From: Campylobacterales bacterium
GTDB lineage: Bacteria > Campylobacterota > Campylobacteria > Campylobacterales > Sulfurimonadaceae
Reading direction: 5' to 3'
DNA: 64,000 nucleotides
Assembly: GCA_026390165.1 (NCBI GenBank)
Contig: JAPLGM010000011.1
Span: forward strand, 1-64,000
A model generated the notes under the pieces. The model was given only the letters and a program-made list of their open reading frames with translations. It was not told where the DNA came from and did no database searches. A program made the translations under genes and the position numbers. This document shows, piece after piece, positions 45,310 to 54,853 of the stretch. Position 1 is the stretch's first letter; each line of letters starts with the position of its first letter.

Positions 45310-46848
45310 TTACTGTGCCAAGTTAGGGTTATAGCCACGTAGATCTGCAAAAATAGCATTTTCTTCCTGCTCAAATGCACGGATGACAATGGGGCTAAAT
45401 GCTTGCCCCGATAATTTTTTCACTTCACCTGCCGCTTTTGCGAACGGATGCCCTGCACGGTAGGAACGATCACTGATTAATCCTGTAAGGTGCTCTGCAA
45501 AACCAAGAATTTGTGCTGCTAAAGGGATCTCATCCCCCAAAAGTCCTAATGGATATCCTTGACCGTCGTAACGTTCATGGTGATACTTAATCAAATCCCC
45601 TATTTGATAAATTTGGTTAAGAGGTTCAACAATAATACTCCCATAAAGGGGGTGATTACGAATCGTATCCATCTCACTGTCCGTGAGCTTATCTTCTTTC
45701 CCTAGAGAGAAACTGACATCGGCGATCATCCCAATATCATGAATTTTTGCCGCTATTTCAATACTTTCAACTGTTTTAGAATCGATCCTCAAACTTCTGG
45801 CAAGACGAAGAGCAACTACCCCTACCATTTGTGAGTGGTGGGCAAAATAGGGAAACTCCAACTCCATCGCATCATTGGAGTGAACCAAAAATTGTAAAAA
45901 CTGCTCTGCATGTTTGAAATTATCCTCTTCCTGAACAAACAGTGAATACGATGAGTCGACAAACCCCCCTATCGTATTGAGCTGTACCGGATCCAATGCG
46001 GTTGCCGTTACGATATTCATACGACAACCCGAGTGGTGAATGTAGAACTCTTTAGCGACCCCTTTTGCCCCTTTTTTGCCATAATTAAACGTAAGATTGT
46101 TTTTTTCATCATGAATCACTACTTCCAAAGAATGAACCGATTTCATAATAATATTCGAGATAAAAAAGAAAAAACGTTCACGATCATACTGCCAAGAGAG
46201 AAAGGATGAGGAGAGCTTAGTCGTTATTTGGGCGATACGTGATTGACGCTCTGTGGAGTGCTCTGATGAAATCAGCGTGTGAAGTTTTATCCCATTTGTA
46301 CATAAAATTTGAATCTGACGATAGATGTCACTATCCGCTTGAATCGGTTGATCCCGTGTGAACATTTTGATAACACTATTTTTATCCTTTTCAATAAACG
46401 ACGTAATGAAGAAATTCCCCGATTTTCCGCCCGTAGTCATAACCTCATTTGCACTCATTAAAAGAGGCATAGAGACCGCTTTTTCATTTGGATTTATTTT
46501 GATCTCAAACGCCAAGCCATACCAATCATCACGATGGGTATACATCGCTAAATATTCACTTCCCGCCATTGTACAGATTTCCCCAAACACTTTCTCTATA
46601 GCAATACTGTTTGAAGAGAGGGCAAATTTTTCAATAATAGCCATATTAGTGTACAGGGTTTTGCTGTTTTTCTTGATTTGCATACCAAGTTTTATGACAA
46701 TACCAACCAATACACCGATAATAAGGAGCCAAAATAAAGAGGGGATATCCTCCATAAAAGAGCTTGCCCCCTCTGTTGCGGAGCCAACTGTTTCCGGAAT
46801 CACGGTATTTGCGATATAACGGGTCTCTTCTAGCGTTGCCATGTTCAT
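45310..46848 (-). CDS. Membrane-anchored GAF-like + HD-GYP domain protein
   Basis: One TM, then HHSQMVGVVALRLAR...AAKIHDIGMIADV...HPLYGSIIVEPL...YHHERYDGQGYPLGLLGDEIPLAAQILGFAEHL. Confidence 0.9.
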   Translation of the reverse strand: MNMATLEETRYIANTVIPETVGSATEGASSFMEDIPSLFWLLIIGVLVGIVIKLGMQIKKNSKTLYTNMAIIEKFALSSNSIAIEKVFGEICTMAGSEYLAMYTHRDDWYGLAFEIKINPNEKAVSMPLLMSANEVMTTGGKSGNFFITSFIEKDKNSVIKMFTRDQPIQADSDIYRQIQILCTNGIKLHTLISSEHSTERQSRIAQITTKLSSSFLSWQYDRERFFFFISNIIMKSVHSLEVVIHDEKNNLTFNYGKKGAKGVAKEFYIHHSGCRMNIVTATALDPVQLNTIGGFVDSSYSLFVQEEDNFKHAEQFLQFLVHSNDAMELEFPYFAHHSQMVGVVALRLARSLRIDSKTVESIEIAAKIHDIGMIADVSFSLGKEDKLTDSEMDTIRNHPLYGSIIVEPLNQIYQIGDLIKYHHERYDGQGYPLGLLGDEIPLAAQILGFAEHLTGLISDRSYRAGHPFAKAAGEVKKLSGQAFSPIVIRAFEQEENAIFADLRGYNPNLAQ

Positions 46849-46854
46849 TTCTCC

Positions 46855-47889
46855 CTAATATTTTTGGTACTTCGAATAGTCGCCACTCATATTACTTTTA
46901 ATATCAATATATTTCGAACGCTGATCTGATTCATAAAAGATTTTTCTCACTTTTCCTTGAGCCGATTTGCTAAGGGTTACTTCAATAAGCGCTTTCGTGG
47001 AGGGTTGCAAAGCGTAATCCGGATTTTTCAACGGAATTTGAACAATCATCCTCCCAAGTTCCGGATCAACCACAGGGACGATACGATCGACAATCCCCAT
47101 ACGCTGAATTGAAGGGGTTGTCAAAAACGATACTTTCACTTTCTCTCCCTCTTTGACGAACTGATATAATCCTGATGCCAAAGCTCCATAAACAACCACT
47201 CTATCAATGTTAATCACTTGCCCGAGTTCACTATTTGAAGTGATACGCTGGCTTGGTTCAAGTTTAAAATTCGTCAAAAAACCATCTGTTGTGGCAATAA
47301 TATTCGTACGCGCAAGCTCATAGCGAAGTTGTGCGAGCTCTCCATAATATTCATCCAATGTACCCCGATCATCTTCACGGCTTTTACGCTGACTGGCATC
47401 GGTTGATTTACGCTGCTCTTCATTGACTAAAAGGGTTAAATAGCGATCCTCCGCATTGTCAAACTCTATTTTACTTGCCGCTCCAAGATGATAAAGGTGT
47501 GCAATTTTTTGAAGTTGAAGTTTAGCATTATCAATGACCGCTTCATTTTCTGCCCTTCCCCCCCCTTGTTTGTAGAAACTGATTGCCCGTTTTTTTCCTC
47601 GAATTTCCGCCTCTACCTTGGCTATATTAATTAATATAGGCTCTTTATCATAAACGGCAATAATATCCCCTTTACGAATACGATCCCCATTCCGTTTCAA
47701 AACAGAAGAAATTTCTCCATCTATCGGAGCCAAAACTCGTGCCTCTGCCCCAGGGCGAACAAACCCCTCAATCCTTAGAACCGTCTCATTATTATCTTGA
47801 GTGACTTGACGTTCTTCCGCTGACTTCACACAACCACTCATTATGACAGCAAAAAAAATCACACTGACATAAAATATCATTTTTTTCAT
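46855..47889 (-). CDS. HlyD-family periplasmic adaptor (lipoprotein)
   Basis: SGCVKS lipobox; VRPGAEARVLAPIDGEISSVLKRNGDRIRKGDIIAVYDKEP biotinyl-lipoyl motif. Confidence 0.85.
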   Translation of the reverse strand: MKKMIFYVSVIFFAVIMSGCVKSAEERQVTQDNNETVLRIEGFVRPGAEARVLAPIDGEISSVLKRNGDRIRKGDIIAVYDKEPILINIAKVEAEIRGKKRAISFYKQGGGRAENEAVIDNAKLQLQKIAHLYHLGAASKIEFDNAEDRYLTLLVNEEQRKSTDASQRKSREDDRGTLDEYYGELAQLRYELARTNIIATTDGFLTNFKLEPSQRITSNSELGQVINIDRVVVYGALASGLYQFVKEGEKVKVSFLTTPSIQRMGIVDRIVPVVDPELGRMIVQIPLKNPDYALQPSTKALIEVTLSKSAQGKVRKIFYESDQRSKYIDIKSNMSGDYSKYQKY

Positions 47890-47901
47890 ACTATACCCCT
47901 T

Positions 47902-48897
47902 TCATTGTTCACAACTTGTAATTTTATCCGTTCTATCCACCTGAATCATCCCCGCAATAGGAATTTTTTTCATAAAAATAATTCCCATCGCTAATACAAG
48001 CGGTACAATATTCAATAATAAGTGATAAAGAACCGCGATAGCAAAAGCATTCTCTTTGGGTATTCCATACCAGCCAGCCGCCATAACCAATCCCGCATGA
48101 AAGGTTCCTGTCCCTCCCGGTAAAAGGGGGATAGATAATGCCAATGAGCCGACTAAATAGATAACCAATAATTCTCTCCATGACAGTACGAACCCAGCTA
48201 TTTGTGTCAGAAAGAAAACAATGGTCAAGAAATAAACCCCCCGCACGGCCAAAGTATAAATCAAAACTAAAACCATCCGCTTATTTCCAAGTTCTCGCCG
48301 AAGCAAATGGACAATTTTTAGACCATACACACCCACGATACGAATCGGGATTTTGGAAGCTATCTTTCGTATCCATCCTATCGGTATATTTTTTAAGGCA
48401 AAAATAACCCCTACCATCCCCGCAAGAATGATGATGGAAATATCTTTAACCATAATACTATCCGTAATAAGCCATGCTGAAAACAAAAGAAGCAATGCGA
48501 CAAGAAAGAGATCCGCTCCACGCTCTATTACCATTATCCCAATGCCACGATTAATCGGATATTGGTAAAAATTGCGTAAATAAATAAGGCGAGAAATTTC
48601 TCCCAGTTTTGCCGGCAAAACAATATTCAAAAATCCCCCTATAATGATCGACTCAACGGAAGCCAGCCATGAACACTGATTTCGACTCAGAAACTGCCAT
48701 CTTATCGCCTGTACCCCATCATTTGCAACAATTATGAGTGCCCCAAGTACGATTAAAAAAAGGTTATAACTCTCCAACGCCCTCATAAATATTTTCCAAT
48801 CAATCCCTACGACAAGGTATCGGATGAGAGCAACGACAATAACCCCCTTTAGAATAAGGGTAAGCACCTCTTTTATAGTTTTAGGAAATTTTTCCAT
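47902..48897 (-). CDS. Lysylphosphatidylglycerol-synthase TM/flippase-like membrane protein
   Basis: Multi-TM, GGFLNIVLPAKLGEISRLIYLRNF and LLPGGTGTFHAGLVMAAGWYGIPKENAFAIAVLYHLL. Confidence 0.8.
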   Translation of the reverse strand: MEKFPKTIKEVLTLILKGVIVVALIRYLVVGIDWKIFMRALESYNLFLIVLGALIIVANDGVQAIRWQFLSRNQCSWLASVESIIIGGFLNIVLPAKLGEISRLIYLRNFYQYPINRGIGIMVIERGADLFLVALLLLFSAWLITDSIMVKDISIIILAGMVGVIFALKNIPIGWIRKIASKIPIRIVGVYGLKIVHLLRRELGNKRMVLVLIYTLAVRGVYFLTIVFFLTQIAGFVLSWRELLVIYLVGSLALSIPLLPGGTGTFHAGLVMAAGWYGIPKENAFAIAVLYHLLLNIVPLVLAMGIIFMKKIPIAGMIQVDRTDKITSCEQ

Positions 48898-49628
48898 TAC
48901 CTCCCCTTTATGCTCGACGCAAGTGTCACTGAGCCTCTAGCAACTTTTTCTACTGTCCCTAAAGGGGAGGTAAAACGGGCCAAATAAAAAGCCAAGACCA
49001 AAGGGGATATCCCTTTCGTATAACTGTGCACCGTTTCAGCCATACTCAAAAGATCAAAGGGGTGGAGATAAATAACCCTATGAGAAGTCGGATCAAACCC
49101 AGCACCTAGAAGATTAATCCACTTGATTCCGGCAGGAAAACGTCCATAGAGTGTTGATACCGGTATTTCAGGTAAAAAACCAAATTCGTATTGCCGCTCT
49201 TGATACCGTCCCGATAAAGAGGTGTTCACCGAACTTGAATCGTATAAAAATCCGAATTCCAAGAGAGTCTCTTCTGTATAACGGTTTTTCCGAAACTGCG
49301 GAGTTCGGAACCCGACTATCTGAACCCCAAGTGCATCTTCAAGACTCTCCTTTGATGAGCGGATCTCCTCTTTGAGCTCATTGCGAGACAATATGTCATA
49401 TTTTAAATCATGATGAAACCCGTGCGATGCAATCTCATGTCCGGCGTTAACGATAGCCTGCAACATTGGTTTTGTTGACAAAACTGTTTCTGCTGATACA
49501 AAAAAGGTCGCCTTCGCACCCACTTTATCCAAGCATTCTAACAAAGGGTGTGTCATACTTTCGATTGCCTTAGCAGTTTTAACCCTCCCGCCCCAATCAA
49601 ATTCATAATCAATGGTAAGACTAATCAT
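48897..49628 (-). CDS. Polysaccharide deacetylase
   Basis: LTIDYEFDWGGR, ATFFVSAETVL, HEIASHGFHHDLKYDILSRNELKEEI, VGFRTPQFRK. Confidence 0.88.
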   Translation of the reverse strand: MISLTIDYEFDWGGRVKTAKAIESMTHPLLECLDKVGAKATFFVSAETVLSTKPMLQAIVNAGHEIASHGFHHDLKYDILSRNELKEEIRSSKESLEDALGVQIVGFRTPQFRKNRYTEETLLEFGFLYDSSSVNTSLSGRYQERQYEFGFLPEIPVSTLYGRFPAGIKWINLLGAGFDPTSHRVIYLHPFDLLSMAETVHSYTKGISPLVLAFYLARFTSPLGTVEKVARGSVTLASSIKGR

Positions 49629-50545
49629 CTTTTATCTCTCGTCCCAAATCCAAAACTCCACATCTCTCTGCGAACGGTACTAATCTGATCAGAAAGAAGA
49701 GCAAATACAAATAGCATCACCGTTGCAATGAAAAGGGTCAATGTTGTATCGGTCATATCAAAGGTAATTAAATCACGTACAAATGATAGAAGTGTCAAGG
49801 TGCCAAAAAAGAAAACTGCCGGAAGAATTACCCTCAACGGTTTGAAAATCATCGCCATCTGCAGTACTTTTAATATTGCCCGAAAACCCGCCCTCATATT
49901 GACCATACTTTTCCCCTCGGTGCGCATTTGGATATTAATAGGAATATAAATAATCGGTTTATCATCGGAGATGTAGGCCAACGTTTGTGAGGTCGTAAAG
50001 CTAAAACGATCCGAACAAACATGAAAGTAGTGAATCGCCTCCAAACGGTTAAAAATACGAAAACCGGAGTTGAGATCTTTAATATCGTAATAAAATAGGT
50101 GGTTTGCCAACCAATTTAGGATCATTTTTCCAAGAATCCGTTTCGACTGGGTTTGGGTAATACCACGGGCACCGACAACCATCCCCCCCTTCTCATAATT
50201 TTCGAGAAGCGTTGGGATATCCTCAGCCAAATGTTGCCCATCTGAGTCCATAATAATAATCGTTTCATTGGATGCAGCACGAATTCCCGTTTTAAGTGCG
50301 GCACCATACCCTTTATTAATTTTATGCTCAACAAGATGGATAAAATTAATACCGCGCAAAATTTCACCACTGTTATCACGTGAAGCATCATTCACACAGA
50401 TGATCTCATAGCGTCCCGCCATCCCATACCCATCCAAATCACTTCGAAGATGCTCCAATACAGAGCGAATCATCTTCCCCTCATTATAGACGGGAATTAC
50501 AATGGAAAAATGATTATTTACACTCTCTTCACTCTGTATCTTCAT
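49625..50545 (-). CDS. Family 2 glycosyltransferase (DPM1-like)
   Basis: FSIVIPVYNEGKMIRSVLEHL ... ICVNDASRDNSGEIL ... NKGYGAALKTGIRAASNETIIIMDSDGQH. Confidence 0.92.
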   Translation of the reverse strand: MKIQSEESVNNHFSIVIPVYNEGKMIRSVLEHLRSDLDGYGMAGRYEIICVNDASRDNSGEILRGINFIHLVEHKINKGYGAALKTGIRAASNETIIIMDSDGQHLAEDIPTLLENYEKGGMVVGARGITQTQSKRILGKMILNWLANHLFYYDIKDLNSGFRIFNRLEAIHYFHVCSDRFSFTTSQTLAYISDDKPIIYIPINIQMRTEGKSMVNMRAGFRAILKVLQMAMIFKPLRVILPAVFFFGTLTLLSFVRDLITFDMTDTTLTLFIATVMLFVFALLSDQISTVRREMWSFGFGTRDKR

Positions 50546-50620
50546 TTTAATCTCCTAAAAATGTCTATTTTAATTCTAGATTTAAACAGCAAAAATCATT
50601 GCTATTATACCCGTACGATT

Positions 50621-51547
50621 TTACGAAGCGGCCAAATAGCGTCGTAATGTCGGACCGATAAAATCGGCAACGGATTTTGGAAGCTTTTTCCATAATAATG
50701 AGATCGTCGAGTATTTTGCATAAATATTCTCCTCTTTATGGCAAAGAATAGCCAAACCAACCGGTCGAGCTCCCATTTTAAACTTAAACCAATAGGTGCC
50801 ATTTTTAGTATTGGTATAGGGGCTACGGCCAAAATCAAATACCGTTTTTTCTCGATCAACAGCACGAAAAATAGCATCACGAAAGGCTCGCTGATTGGCA
50901 TGAAATTTTGAAAACTTCCGGCTCGACGCCGCATAAGGGCTCCATGCTATCGATTCATCATAAACCATTAAAACAGCGGCAGCTGGCTCATTATCAACAT
51001 AAATTACAATGACTTCCATATCCATAAACTTTTTAAGAACATCGAAAAGACCCCGCCCAAAGGGAGGGCTTCCAACGCGATGCATCGTTGACGTATAAAG
51101 CGAATAAAAATGATCCAGTAAAATGGAATCATCTCCTATTTTTGTTACTACCCCAAAGCGTTCGGACTGTCGAATATCATTACGGTATGTCGCATTAAAA
51201 TTTTTCATGATTTGTTCTTTATTTCCATGCGAAATATCCAAACGCATCGTTACCGGTTCAAATTCTTTAAAGATCTTTTTATTCGGATCAAGGGTACGAA
51301 TCGTATACGCTTTCCCTTTCACTGCGCTCAAAAGATCAGAGCATTCACCGACCCTTTTATCCGTATAGGTCAGCCCCGGCAAATAGCTATACGTTTTTTT
51401 CCCTCTCAAGGAAGGGATAATCAAAAACTCCCCTTCCCTCTCATATCGGTAATATTCCGTAAAAGCATCTCTCCATCGGCTCACAAAATCAACAGTAAAC
51501 ACAGCATAATCGATACCGTTTATCATGTTATCGTCCCCTCTCCTCAC
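50621..51547 (-). CDS. FemAB/GNAT-like acyltransferase
   Basis: NATYRNDIRQSERFGVVTKIGDDSILLDHFYSLYTSTMHRVGSPPFGRGLF ... FDFGRSPYTNTKNGTYWFKFKMGA. Confidence 0.8.
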   Translation of the reverse strand: MRRGDDNMINGIDYAVFTVDFVSRWRDAFTEYYRYEREGEFLIIPSLRGKKTYSYLPGLTYTDKRVGECSDLLSAVKGKAYTIRTLDPNKKIFKEFEPVTMRLDISHGNKEQIMKNFNATYRNDIRQSERFGVVTKIGDDSILLDHFYSLYTSTMHRVGSPPFGRGLFDVLKKFMDMEVIVIYVDNEPAAAVLMVYDESIAWSPYAASSRKFSKFHANQRAFRDAIFRAVDREKTVFDFGRSPYTNTKNGTYWFKFKMGARPVGLAILCHKEENIYAKYSTISLLWKKLPKSVADFIGPTLRRYLAAS

Positions 51548-51571
51548 ATAAATTGGATAATTTCCATATTT

Positions 51572-53842
51572 TTATTCTCCCGTTGTTTTATTCGACTCAT
51601 CCGCAAAATTATTAGGACGAGTATACACCTCTTTCGTAGAATAATGACCTGATTTTCGCTGCTCTTCTTTGAACAGATAGTCCATATACTCTTTATTTTC
51701 AATCATATAAACAATTACATGGGGAGAACGATAATAAATCTTCACCCTCCCTGGATGGTAGAGTGAAAATACAGCAACCCACTCATTAAACTGCCCTTCT
51801 ACCTCGCTTCGCCACCGGTAATACCACTCTCCCATACCTGCATATGGATGTGGTTTGAGTTCTACGAATAAAAATACAAGGGGAGTAGGAATCCGTAAAT
51901 AATCCTCTTTTGGATCGTATTCTTGGATAAAATTTTGGGTATTGTAATGGTACCCTTTTGTTAAAATCTCCGCATATTCGGGAACGTATGAAATAATCGT
52001 CCACGTAAACGGTTGAAAATCCTTTTTGATCTTGTACGCAAGATACGAGAAGTCGGAATACTCAATTGAATTTAATGATTCCCAAAACTCTTGCCGTTCG
52101 ACCCATTTAGGGGCCAACCACGCTACATTCGCGGCCAGTACCAATGAAAATGCCGATAGAAAAAGACGCCCCCATCTCCCCTGCGCAAATTTGGATAGTG
52201 GTACCACAATAAGCAAGTAAAAATATAAAGCCAAAATCATAGCCCAAGAGAGAAGTAACGCCTCAGCTGCACGGCTCGGATCAACAAATTTCGGCAATCC
52301 AATTATGGTCGATAAATCGATAAAAATAATCCCTATCGCAATCAGAGAAAAAGTACTCCATTCAAAACGGTGCCGCGAGAATTGTACTATAATTAAAAGA
52401 AAAAGAGCAGCTATGATCAACCCTAAGAGCGGATAAGAGGGGAGGACAAGAAATAGATTTTCGAATGCAAAATCCGCTTCAGAAATTGAGACGACTTGTG
52501 ACTCTTTTGAAATAACGCCAACCTTGTTCAAGATTACGTCGATGATTGGAGCCGCTGCACCAATATGTTGCAATCCGCCATATTTTAGGATTGATAAAAG
52601 CCAAGCATTGCCAATTATGGCTGCGACCACAACCGCTAATAATCCAACTTTCAACTTTGCAATCGTCAGTTTTCCATTGATAATTGCCCAAAATGTGATC
52701 AATAAACTGACTACCATCAAATAAATGGCAATCCCTCCGTGGAATGTAAAAACCAGTAAAAGGGTAACACCATACCACCAAATGTACTCTCTATCATCAG
52801 AGGAGAACGATTTAATCAAAAAATAGAGATTGGGCAAATAAAACATATAACTCAGTTCATACGGTAATCCCGTCGAGTTACGAACGGAGGGGATCATCCC
52901 AACCCCTCCTGTGGCAACACCTAAAGATTCCAACGGCCACGGCAGATAAAATTCCATCCCTAAAAAATGGGTTATTGGCGGGTGGGTGGTGATATACGTA
53001 GTGACCCCAAATAAATCAACTAATGGGCTAATTAAAATCACCCCAAAAATAAAAACAGCAAATACACCTGTCGCCGTAGATCCTGTCATTTTTTTAAGAA
53101 CATAAAAAAGACCAAACAGTAAAAATAAAATGGTGAAAAAAGGATAAAGGCTAAAAATGATTTGAGGACCAAGATTGGCGATAAACGAAAGGAAAAAAGC
53201 AAAAACGGTTGTGCCGTAAAAGTCTGCACCCGCCGTTTTTCCAAAATAAAAAAGCTCGCCTCGGTACAAAAACGAAACCCACTCATAAAACTGTGCCGTA
53301 TCGGATGCTCCATACGAGAATGTCAAAAAACCGCGTATGCTCATTAAAGCGGCAGGATAGAGAAAAATAAGGGCAATAACACTCCCTTGGAAAAATGAAA
53401 TTACGGAAAAACTCTCCCACATACTCTCCATTTTTGAGTATATACCCATTCTAAGACGTCTAAAAAAACTAGGTAAGTCATCAAGAGAGTTTAGAATAAA
53501 AACCATTATTTTATTTTGTAAATTAATAAAGTAGAGTCGCAAATGAATTTTTTCATAATATTTCATCACTAAAAGTTTCGTAACAATAATCAGTGAAAGA
53601 AATAAAAGATAGCTGAATACACTAAGGAGAAGCATCAATGGGATGAGAATCTCTATAAAAAGAACCATATACAAGATATTGAACATTACTTTGTCATACC
53701 TATCCCTTATTCCGATTTGAGGGAATACTTTTGAGGGAATCCAATAAAAAAATAAAACGATTAAAAAAGTCAATTTAAAAAACTGAGGAATCAATATTTC
53801 AACGACCCACGGAAGTGAAAAATAGTCAATATACGATTCCAT
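51572..53842 (-). CDS. Large polytopic membrane protein (polysaccharide cluster)
   Basis: 756 aa, many TM segments, C-terminal soluble region; within minus-strand cluster. Confidence 0.65.
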   Translation of the reverse strand: MESYIDYFSLPWVVEILIPQFFKLTFLIVLFFYWIPSKVFPQIGIRDRYDKVMFNILYMVLFIEILIPLMLLLSVFSYLLFLSLIIVTKLLVMKYYEKIHLRLYFINLQNKIMVFILNSLDDLPSFFRRLRMGIYSKMESMWESFSVISFFQGSVIALIFLYPAALMSIRGFLTFSYGASDTAQFYEWVSFLYRGELFYFGKTAGADFYGTTVFAFFLSFIANLGPQIIFSLYPFFTILFLLFGLFYVLKKMTGSTATGVFAVFIFGVILISPLVDLFGVTTYITTHPPITHFLGMEFYLPWPLESLGVATGGVGMIPSVRNSTGLPYELSYMFYLPNLYFLIKSFSSDDREYIWWYGVTLLLVFTFHGGIAIYLMVVSLLITFWAIINGKLTIAKLKVGLLAVVVAAIIGNAWLLSILKYGGLQHIGAAAPIIDVILNKVGVISKESQVVSISEADFAFENLFLVLPSYPLLGLIIAALFLLIIVQFSRHRFEWSTFSLIAIGIIFIDLSTIIGLPKFVDPSRAAEALLLSWAMILALYFYLLIVVPLSKFAQGRWGRLFLSAFSLVLAANVAWLAPKWVERQEFWESLNSIEYSDFSYLAYKIKKDFQPFTWTIISYVPEYAEILTKGYHYNTQNFIQEYDPKEDYLRIPTPLVFLFVELKPHPYAGMGEWYYRWRSEVEGQFNEWVAVFSLYHPGRVKIYYRSPHVIVYMIENKEYMDYLFKEEQRKSGHYSTKEVYTRPNNFADESNKTTGE

Positions 53843-53874
53843 TATCCCTCTTTCTTAATCATTTTTTTCACTTA

Positions 53875-54843
53875 TTATTTCTTAGGCTTCGGATTTTCAA
53901 GAAATTTGGCATCAACATTCCCTTTTCGCTGTAAAATCCAGGAGAGAAGTTTCCATCGATACAGCTCACCATCATCATCCGCATGCCAGTAGATTGTCGG
54001 AACCGTAGTGATAATCACCCCTTTGCCCAGCATCCCATAGCCGGCGTAACTCGTCCCAGCACTGTCAATAAGCAAAGAGTTCGATTGAATGATCGGATAC
54101 GATTCAATAAAACTAGTTGGCTGAAACATCACATGTGAAACCCCTCCCAACTGCACTGCAGATGGTGCCCCTTTGAGATTAACAATGACCGATTCATAAT
54201 TGACCATATCAACCGACATACTTTTAAGAATACGGTCACGTACCGGCAAGCCAAAGATCGTTCCATGATCTTTAGAAAAAAGAGCCAATGTTTTAGCATC
54301 ATTAATACTACCGTACGGATAAAACGTTTCAAAACGGCTAGCACGCAGTCCTGCTTCGCTCCACAAAATCCCCCCTTTCTCAATCCATTGCTTTAAACTC
54401 TCCATTTTTGAAGGGGAGATATTATAGGCTTTGGCGATATTGGCCATAAAATCACCGACCATAGGACCAGCTTCAGTAATCCCAATACTACTTTGTATAT
54501 AAATAATATCGTAAAAATTAGAATCTTTAGCCAATGTATCCCAATCCACTTTATCCAACGAAACAGCCTTCCATGACATTTTGACTCCATCATAAAAACT
54601 CTCATGAAATTTCCCCTGAAAATCGAACGGGGTAATCGTTGCTATAAAGGGGAAATCTTTAAGAACCGTTTGTTCCATCCATCTATCGGGTAGATAAATA
54701 CTTGTTACAGGAACCGAATAGACGGCTACTGGCGTATCACTCAATAACTCTTTATTCAATTCTGCAAGTGAATTATCCTTTGATGTACATCCGACAAGCG
54801 TCATTATTACGAACATCATTCCTGTTGCTATTGCTTTGTTCAT
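53875..54843 (-). CDS. Putative lipoprotein, GATase-like fold suggested
   Basis: MNKAIATGMMFVIMTLVGCTSKD lipobox; SLKQWIEKGGILWSEAGL. Start corrected from ORF start 54906. Confidence 0.55.
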   Translation of the reverse strand: MNKAIATGMMFVIMTLVGCTSKDNSLAELNKELLSDTPVAVYSVPVTSIYLPDRWMEQTVLKDFPFIATITPFDFQGKFHESFYDGVKMSWKAVSLDKVDWDTLAKDSNFYDIIYIQSSIGITEAGPMVGDFMANIAKAYNISPSKMESLKQWIEKGGILWSEAGLRASRFETFYPYGSINDAKTLALFSKDHGTIFGLPVRDRILKSMSVDMVNYESVIVNLKGAPSAVQLGGVSHVMFQPTSFIESYPIIQSNSLLIDSAGTSYAGYGMLGKGVIITTVPTIYWHADDDGELYRWKLLSWILQRKGNVDAKFLENPKPKK

Positions 54844-54853
54844 CTCCGACCCC

